DNA of 64,000 bases. Source: DASUXA01 sp036378155. GTDB lineage: Bacteria; Actinomycetota; Actinomycetes; Mycobacteriales; Micromonosporaceae. Under the pieces are notes generated by a model. It was not told the origin of the DNA, ran no database searches, and was given only the letters and a program-made list of their open reading frames with translations. The stretch covers positions 22,616-86,615 of the forward strand of contig DASUXA010000034.1 of the NCBI GenBank assembly GCA_036378155.1. Direction: 5' to 3'. Positions within the stretch are counted from its first letter, which is position 1, and every line of letters begins with the position of its first letter. Below, one piece after another: positions 60,146-64,000 of the stretch. Made by a program: the position numbers and the translations under genes.

Positions 60146-60219
60146 GGCGGATGGCTAGGCGACGAGTATCGGAACCGAGCGCCGGCTATGTCAATAGTTG
60201 TCGCCGGCTTGGCAGACGA

Positions 60220-60234
60220 TGGCAATTATTGCCA
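60220..60234. promoter_or_regulatory. 15-bp palindromic operator of the murQ/hydrolase pair
   Basis: TGGCAATTATTGCCA is a perfect palindrome around a central T, unusually AT-rich for this DNA, centred 29 bases upstream of the hydrolase start and 273 bases from murQ. A further TTGGCA half site lies at 60209. Regulators of the RpiR (MurR-like) or GntR type are known for amino-sugar genes; none is encoded in the window. Confidence 0.65.
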
Positions 60235-60243
60235 ACCGGCTGA

Positions 60244-60249
60244 TAGCCT
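60244..60249 (+). promoter_or_regulatory. -10 box of the serine hydrolase gene
   Basis: TAGCCT ends six bases before GTG 60256, consistent with a leaderless mRNA. The -35 region would overlap the palindrome at 60220-60234, so a bound regulator should block it. Confidence 0.45.
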
Positions 60250-60255
60250 GCCCTG

Positions 60256-61368
60256 GTGCGATCTCTGCGCGACCTCCTCGCCGAGGGGTTGTCCGCCCAG
60301 CCCCGACCGTGGTATCCGGGGGCGGTCGCGCTGATCCTGCGCGACGGTCGCGTGCTGCACCACGCGGCGATCGGCGACGCCGTCCGGTACGCCGACCGCG
60401 CCGGCACCCTGCTGCCCGACGTCGACCGCGAACCGGTCCGCCCCGACACCGTGTTCGACCTCGCGTCGCTGACCAAGCTGTTCACCACGACCGTGGTCCT
60501 GACCCTGGTCGACCAGGGCACGCTCAGCCTGGACCAGCCGCTGGCGGAATGGCTGCCGTCCTATCGCGACGGGCACCGCCGCGCGGTGACGCTGCGCCAT
60601 CTGCTGACCCATACCTCCGGGCTGCCCGCCCTGCTGTCGCTGTGGACCGACTGGCCGGACCGCGACGCGCGGGCCGACGCGGTACGCGAGGCACCGCTGG
60701 TCCACCCGCCCGGCAGCGTCTTCGAGTACTCCTGCGTGGGGTACATCCTCGCCGGGCTGCTCGTCGAACAGGTGACCGGGCGCAGCCTGCCCGACCTGGT
60801 CCGCGAGCGGGTGTGCGAGCCGCTGGGCCTGCGCGACACCGGGTACCTGCCCGGACCGGAACTGGTCGCCCGGTGCGCGGCGACCGAGCACCAGCCGGAC
60901 ACCGGGCGGGGCATGGTGCGCGGCAGCGTGCACGACGAGAACTCGTGGTCGCTCGGCGGCGTCGCGGGCAACGCCGGCGTGTTCGGTACCGCCGCCGACG
61001 TCGCCCGGTTCGGCGAGATGCTGCGCCGGCGCGGAACGCTCGACGGGGTACGGGTGCTCCGCGAGGACACCGTCGCCGAAATGACCCGCGACCAGCTTCC
61101 GCCCGACCTCGACCCCGGCTACCGCCACGGGCTCGGGGTACGCGTCGCCGACCCGCAGTTCATGGGGCCGCTCGCGGCGCACGGCGCGTTCGGACACACC
61201 GGCTTCACCGGTACCTGCCTGGTCGTGGACCCGGTACGCGGTCTGGTGGTCGTGCTGCTCACCAACCGGGTACACCCCAGCCGCGACTGGTCGGACCTCG
61301 CGCCGGTGCGACGGCGGGTCGCCGAGTTCGCGGTACAGGCCGCGGACGCCGCCGCGCACAGGTCATGA
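60256..61368 (+). CDS. serine hydrolase of the beta-lactamase/class C fold, 370 aa
   Basis: The active-site motifs are SLTK (Ser71, Lys74) and YSC in place of YxN (Tyr158), with HTG near residue 315 as the third element; HLLTHTSGLP is the usual follow-up of this family. There is no signal peptide, so it probably acts in the cytosol. Divergence from murQ-anmK around one operator suggests a part in muropeptide recycling, for example as an esterase or amidase, rather than antibiotic resistance. Confidence 0.88.
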   Translation: MRSLRDLLAEGLSAQPRPWYPGAVALILRDGRVLHHAAIGDAVRYADRAGTLLPDVDREPVRPDTVFDLASLTKLFTTTVVLTLVDQGTLSLDQPLAEWLPSYRDGHRRAVTLRHLLTHTSGLPALLSLWTDWPDRDARADAVREAPLVHPPGSVFEYSCVGYILAGLLVEQVTGRSLPDLVRERVCEPLGLRDTGYLPGPELVARCAATEHQPDTGRGMVRGSVHDENSWSLGGVAGNAGVFGTAADVARFGEMLRRRGTLDGVRVLREDTVAEMTRDQLPPDLDPGYRHGLGVRVADPQFMGPLAAHGAFGHTGFTGTCLVVDPVRGLVVVLLTNRVHPSRDWSDLAPVRRRVAEFAVQAADAAAHRS

Positions 61369-62802
61369 CCGGCGCGGCTCGGCGTTCATCAACGTGCCGA
61401 ACAGTTGGGCGTACCGGATCAGGTGCACGTCGCCGAGGTAGTTCTCGCGGACGAACGCCTGGGCGGCGACGCCCATCCGTTCCGCTCGCGCCGGGTCGTC
61501 CAGCAGGTCGCGGACCGCCTTGCCGAACGCGGACAGGTCGGTCGGGTCGGGAAGCAGGATGCCGGTGCCCTCGGCGATCTGGTCCTGGATACCGCCGACC
61601 GCCGAGCCGACCACCGGGCGCGCCTTCCACATGCCCTCGGCGACCGTCAGCCCGAAACCCTCCGCGAGGCTCTTCTGCGCGATCACCCACGCCTGCCGCT
61701 GCAACGCGTTGACCATCGCGGCGTTCTCGTCCACGTCCGCCATCGGCAGGGTTGCCAGCACCACCCGCGAGCGCCGGTCGATCGGCAGGGCGTGCCAGGC
61801 GGCGAGGCATTCGGCGTACACCGCCGCGCCCTCCGGGTCGTCGGCGACGGCAGCCGCGGCAGGTCCGGCGAGGATCAGCCGCGCGTCGCCGTACCCGGCG
61901 ACATGGTCGGCGAACCCCCGCATCACCCCGATCATGTCTTTCAGCCGGTCCCACCGCGACACCTGTACCAGCAGCGGCTCCCCGGCGTCGGGCAGGTCCT
62001 CGGCGACCACGACGGCGGGGCGGGTCACGGTACCGGCGGAGCCGTCGCGGCGCACGAACGTGCCGGGCGCCTCCACCCGGGTACCGTCGATCAGCCCGGT
62101 CAGCGACAGGATGGCGCGCACGTTCGCCGGATCGAGGTACTGGTTCTTCGCCGAGTACGGGTCGATCGACGGCGGGATCACCCAGATCTCCCGGTCGGGC
62201 AGGTACGACGGCGTGTACGCGCGGCGGGAGAAGATGTACCCGTCGGCGCCGGCGATCCGGGGCCGCAGGAATTCCCACGCCGAGCGGGTCAGGTCGGTCT
62301 GCCGGTCGGCGCCGATGTGGCACCGCCACACCACGTGCGCTCCCCGGCTGACCAGCGCCGACGTCATGCCCGCGGTCTGCGGGTCGTGCAGCAGCACAAG
62401 GTCGCCGGGTCGGACCTGGTCGCGCAGGGCCGCCGCGTTCGCCGCCAGTACCTCGTCGTAGTGCGCCGCCTCGGCGGGTCCGAGCGGTCCGCCGTCGCCG
62501 GGCAGGTTGTGGATCCGGTTGTGCAGCCGCTTGGTGACGGTGAAGAAGTCGGCGTCGCCGGAGATCACCGTCCAGCGCATGTCGACGCCGAGGTCCTCGA
62601 CGTACCCGACGAGCACCTGAAGCATCTCGGCGACCCCGCCGCTGACCGCGGTGGAACTGAAGTTCCAGATCACCCGGTTGCCGAGCCGGGACCGGAAGTC
62701 GGCGGCGACGGTGTGCAGCCGCTCGGCCCGCTGCGCGCCGATGACACCTTCGAGCATGTCAACGGGCCTGCGTGGGACGAGCACAGGCTGGGGTTGAGCC
62801 AT
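61363..62802 (-). CDS. GT4 glycosyltransferase, trehalose-synthase (TreT)-like, 479 aa
   Basis: A GT-B enzyme with the TreT-type N-terminus (VIWNFSSTAVSGGVAEMLQV), the middle VVWRCHIGADRQTDLTRSAW and IPPSIDPYSAKNQYL, and the donor-binding GT4 end LLVQVSRWDRLKDMIGVMRG, SLAEGFGLTVAEGMWKARPV with the retaining E-x7-E pattern. TreT makes trehalose from NDP-glucose and glucose; other actinobacterial members are uncharacterised. It overlaps the convergent hydrolase by six bases. ATG 62802 has no strong ribosome-binding site. Confidence 0.85.
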   Translation of the reverse strand: MAQPQPVLVPRRPVDMLEGVIGAQRAERLHTVAADFRSRLGNRVIWNFSSTAVSGGVAEMLQVLVGYVEDLGVDMRWTVISGDADFFTVTKRLHNRIHNLPGDGGPLGPAEAAHYDEVLAANAAALRDQVRPGDLVLLHDPQTAGMTSALVSRGAHVVWRCHIGADRQTDLTRSAWEFLRPRIAGADGYIFSRRAYTPSYLPDREIWVIPPSIDPYSAKNQYLDPANVRAILSLTGLIDGTRVEAPGTFVRRDGSAGTVTRPAVVVAEDLPDAGEPLLVQVSRWDRLKDMIGVMRGFADHVAGYGDARLILAGPAAAAVADDPEGAAVYAECLAAWHALPIDRRSRVVLATLPMADVDENAAMVNALQRQAWVIAQKSLAEGFGLTVAEGMWKARPVVGSAVGGIQDQIAEGTGILLPDPTDLSAFGKAVRDLLDDPARAERMGVAAQAFVRENYLGDVHLIRYAQLFGTLMNAEPRRS

Positions 62803-62863
62803 GCCCACATCATCACTCCGCAGCGACGGATCGCCCACTGCAGTTCACCCGCGCGGGTCGCCG

Positions 62864-63016
62864 TCAGGCGCCGCGAGCAGCGCGGACGGCGCGCACAGCG
62901 CCGGCGATCGCGGCGGTCGCGCCGGCTGCGGCGGCTACCGCGCCGAGCCCCGCCGCCACCGCGCCGAACACCGCCGCCGTCGCCTGCGCCCGGTCCCTGG
63001 TCGGGTTCGTCCTCAC
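62864..63016 (-). CDS. small Ala/Gly-rich hydrophobic protein, 50 aa
   Basis: A GTG-started frame (MRTNPTRDRAQATAAVFGAV start) encodes a basic N-terminus and a long Ala/Gly/Val hydrophobic stretch, ending in an Arg-rich tail. TAACCT lies seven bases before the GTG, the same leaderless arrangement as upstream of the HTH regulator. It is 61 bases upstream of the GT4 gene in the same direction. Function unknown; the low complexity leaves doubt. Confidence 0.45.
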   Translation of the reverse strand: MRTNPTRDRAQATAAVFGAVAAGLGAVAAAAGATAAIAGAVRAVRAARGA

Positions 63017-63217
63017 GCGGGCGAGGTTACCCGCCGCGCCCGGTCACGGGGCACGGATGCGCTGATCGGAGCCGGGTCGGGGGAGGTCGTGTCCACAAAC
63101 TGCCGTCCCCCCGCCACCGGCGATCGGCGACGCGCGCGGCGCGGGTTCATCCGACCCTGGTACCGCCGCAACAGCCGTAAGGTGGTAGCCGGGTGCGACG
63201 GGGATCAGAGGCGGGCG

Positions 63218-63826
63218 ATGGACAGCAGCGCGTGGGACGCGCGGTACGCGGAACGGCAACTGGTGTGGGGCGCGGAGCCGAACCGGTTCGTCGTCGAAGA
63301 GCTCACCGACCTGCCGGCGGGCGCCGCCCTCGACCTGGGCGCCGGTGAGGGGCGCAACGCGCTGTGGCTCGCCGGGCGCGGATGGCGGGTGACCGCCGTC
63401 GACTTCTCGTCGGTGGCGATCGACCGGGGCCGGGCGCTGGCCGCCACGCGCGGGGTGAACGTGCGCTGGGTGGTGGCCGACGTGCAGGAGTACCAGCCGC
63501 CGACCGCCGCGTTCGACGTGGTTCTGGTCGCCTATCTGCACATCCCGCGCCGCGAACGGGCACGCGTGCTGGAACGGGCTGCCGCCGCCCTCGTCCCCGG
63601 CGGTCGGATCCTGGTCATCGGGCACGACGAGACGAACCTGCGCGACGGCGTCGGTGGTCCGCAGGACCCGACGGTGCTGTACAGCCCGGAGGCGATCACC
63701 GGGGACCTGCCCGGACTGACCGTGCTGCGGGCGGAACGGGCTCGCCGCCCCGTCGAGGTCGACGGCACCGTCCGGTACGCCCTGGACACGGTGGTCTGCG
63801 CGGCACGCGCGCCGGCCGAGCGGTAG
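63218..63826 (+). CDS. class I SAM-dependent methyltransferase, 202 aa
   Basis: The start WDARYAERQLVWGAEPNRFV and motif I LDLGAGEGRNALWLAGRGW (about 34-52), then VTAVDFSSVAIDRGRALA, WVVADVQEYQPP and DVVLVAYLHIPRRERARVLE, mark a small methyltransferase of the TehB/thiopurine-like kind. The end GTVRYALDTVVCAARA is typical. Substrate unknown; the TehB-type set can detoxify metalloids. GAGGCGGGCG precedes the ATG. Confidence 0.9.
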   Translation: MDSSAWDARYAERQLVWGAEPNRFVVEELTDLPAGAALDLGAGEGRNALWLAGRGWRVTAVDFSSVAIDRGRALAATRGVNVRWVVADVQEYQPPTAAFDVVLVAYLHIPRRERARVLERAAAALVPGGRILVIGHDETNLRDGVGGPQDPTVLYSPEAITGDLPGLTVLRAERARRPVEVDGTVRYALDTVVCAARAPAER

Positions 63827-63857
63827 CGACGCGGGCACGCTGCCCGGTCGAGCGGGG

Positions 63858-64000
63858 CTAGAAGTACCCCTCCCGCTTGCGGTCCTCCATCGCCGCCTCG
63901 CTGACCCGGTCGTCGCCGCGCGTGGCACCCCGCTCGGTGATCCGGGTCGCCGCCACCTCCGCGATCACCTTCTCCACCGTGTCCGCCTGCGACCGCACCG
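63858..64000 (-). CDS. C-terminal end of an unidentified protein (partial)
   Basis: Only the last 46 residues are visible (SQADTVEKVIAEVAATRITE, then SEAAMEDRKREGYF and TAG). They are hydrophilic and helical. The rest lies beyond the window and no family can be given. Confidence 0.7.
   Translation of the reverse strand, partial: VRSQADTVEKVIAEVAATRITERGATRGDDRVSEAAMEDRKREGYF

Noticed and set aside
60256..61368. Serine hydrolase as an antibiotic-resistance beta-lactamase
   Set aside because: No signal peptide, a YSC rather than YxN motif, and linkage to murQ-anmK favour a recycling or esterase role.

Overview
The window is chromosomal DNA of a very GC-rich actinomycete. The citrate synthase, the SigD/RsdA pair, the yrbE-mce operon with its own ATPase gene, the LCP protein and the PAC2 protein all fit, and the citrate synthase reads like Micromonosporaceae proteins I know; this taxonomic guess is from memory, not a search. 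Host genes carry a strong GTAC/GGTACC bias (about ten GGTACC in the first 3.3 kb) that nearly disappears inside the prophage (three in 31.3-44.5 kb).

Layout. 1-4.8 kb: PAP2 phosphatase (cut by the window edge), MFS exporter, DMT-like membrane protein and small membrane or disordered proteins. 4.95-6.3 kb: gltA with a strong terminator. 6.4-7.8 kb: leftward sigD-rsdA, divergent from a long rightward operon (7.96-18.9 kb) of ABC ATPase, two YrbE permeases, MceA-F and two Mce-associated proteins, which together should form one lipid importer. 18.9-28.4 kb: SRPBCC and SDR proteins, a ClpP-like protein with no catalytic triad, an LCP cell-wall ligase, a secreted BNR/sialidase-like protein behind a leader hairpin, a family III CoA-transferase, TrpB2 and PAC2.

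30.1-49.9 kb is a prophage of about 19.8 kb. Its large serine integrase (48.5-49.9 kb) inserted it into a class I SAM methyltransferase gene. The 5' 55 codons lie at 29947-30114 and the 3' 163 codons at 49945-50436; joined at the shared CCTG they restore an open frame of 218 residues. The element keeps tail, lysis, HNH, HTH and DUF932 genes, but I see no terminase, portal or capsid gene. Between recombination genes and tail genes are fused, frameshifted remnants (46.5-47.55 kb), so it is probably a deletion derivative. It also holds an 18-residue-repeat Gly/Ala/Thr-rich protein and a tandem family of tail-region proteins whose third member is broken.

50.5-64 kb is host again: a DUF1345 protein, a spermidine-synthase-like methyltransferase, a nitrogen-oxide module (hemerythrin/DUF2249, Cys-containing HTH regulator, two polytopic membrane proteins, three-cupredoxin NirK), a small membrane protein, then peptidoglycan-recycling genes murQ-anmK divergent from a serine beta-lactamase-fold hydrolase around a perfect 15-bp operator, a GT4 trehalose-synthase-like enzyme, a small hydrophobic protein, a methyltransferase, and the C-terminus of an unidentified gene. 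I saw no tRNA, rRNA or CRISPR array.
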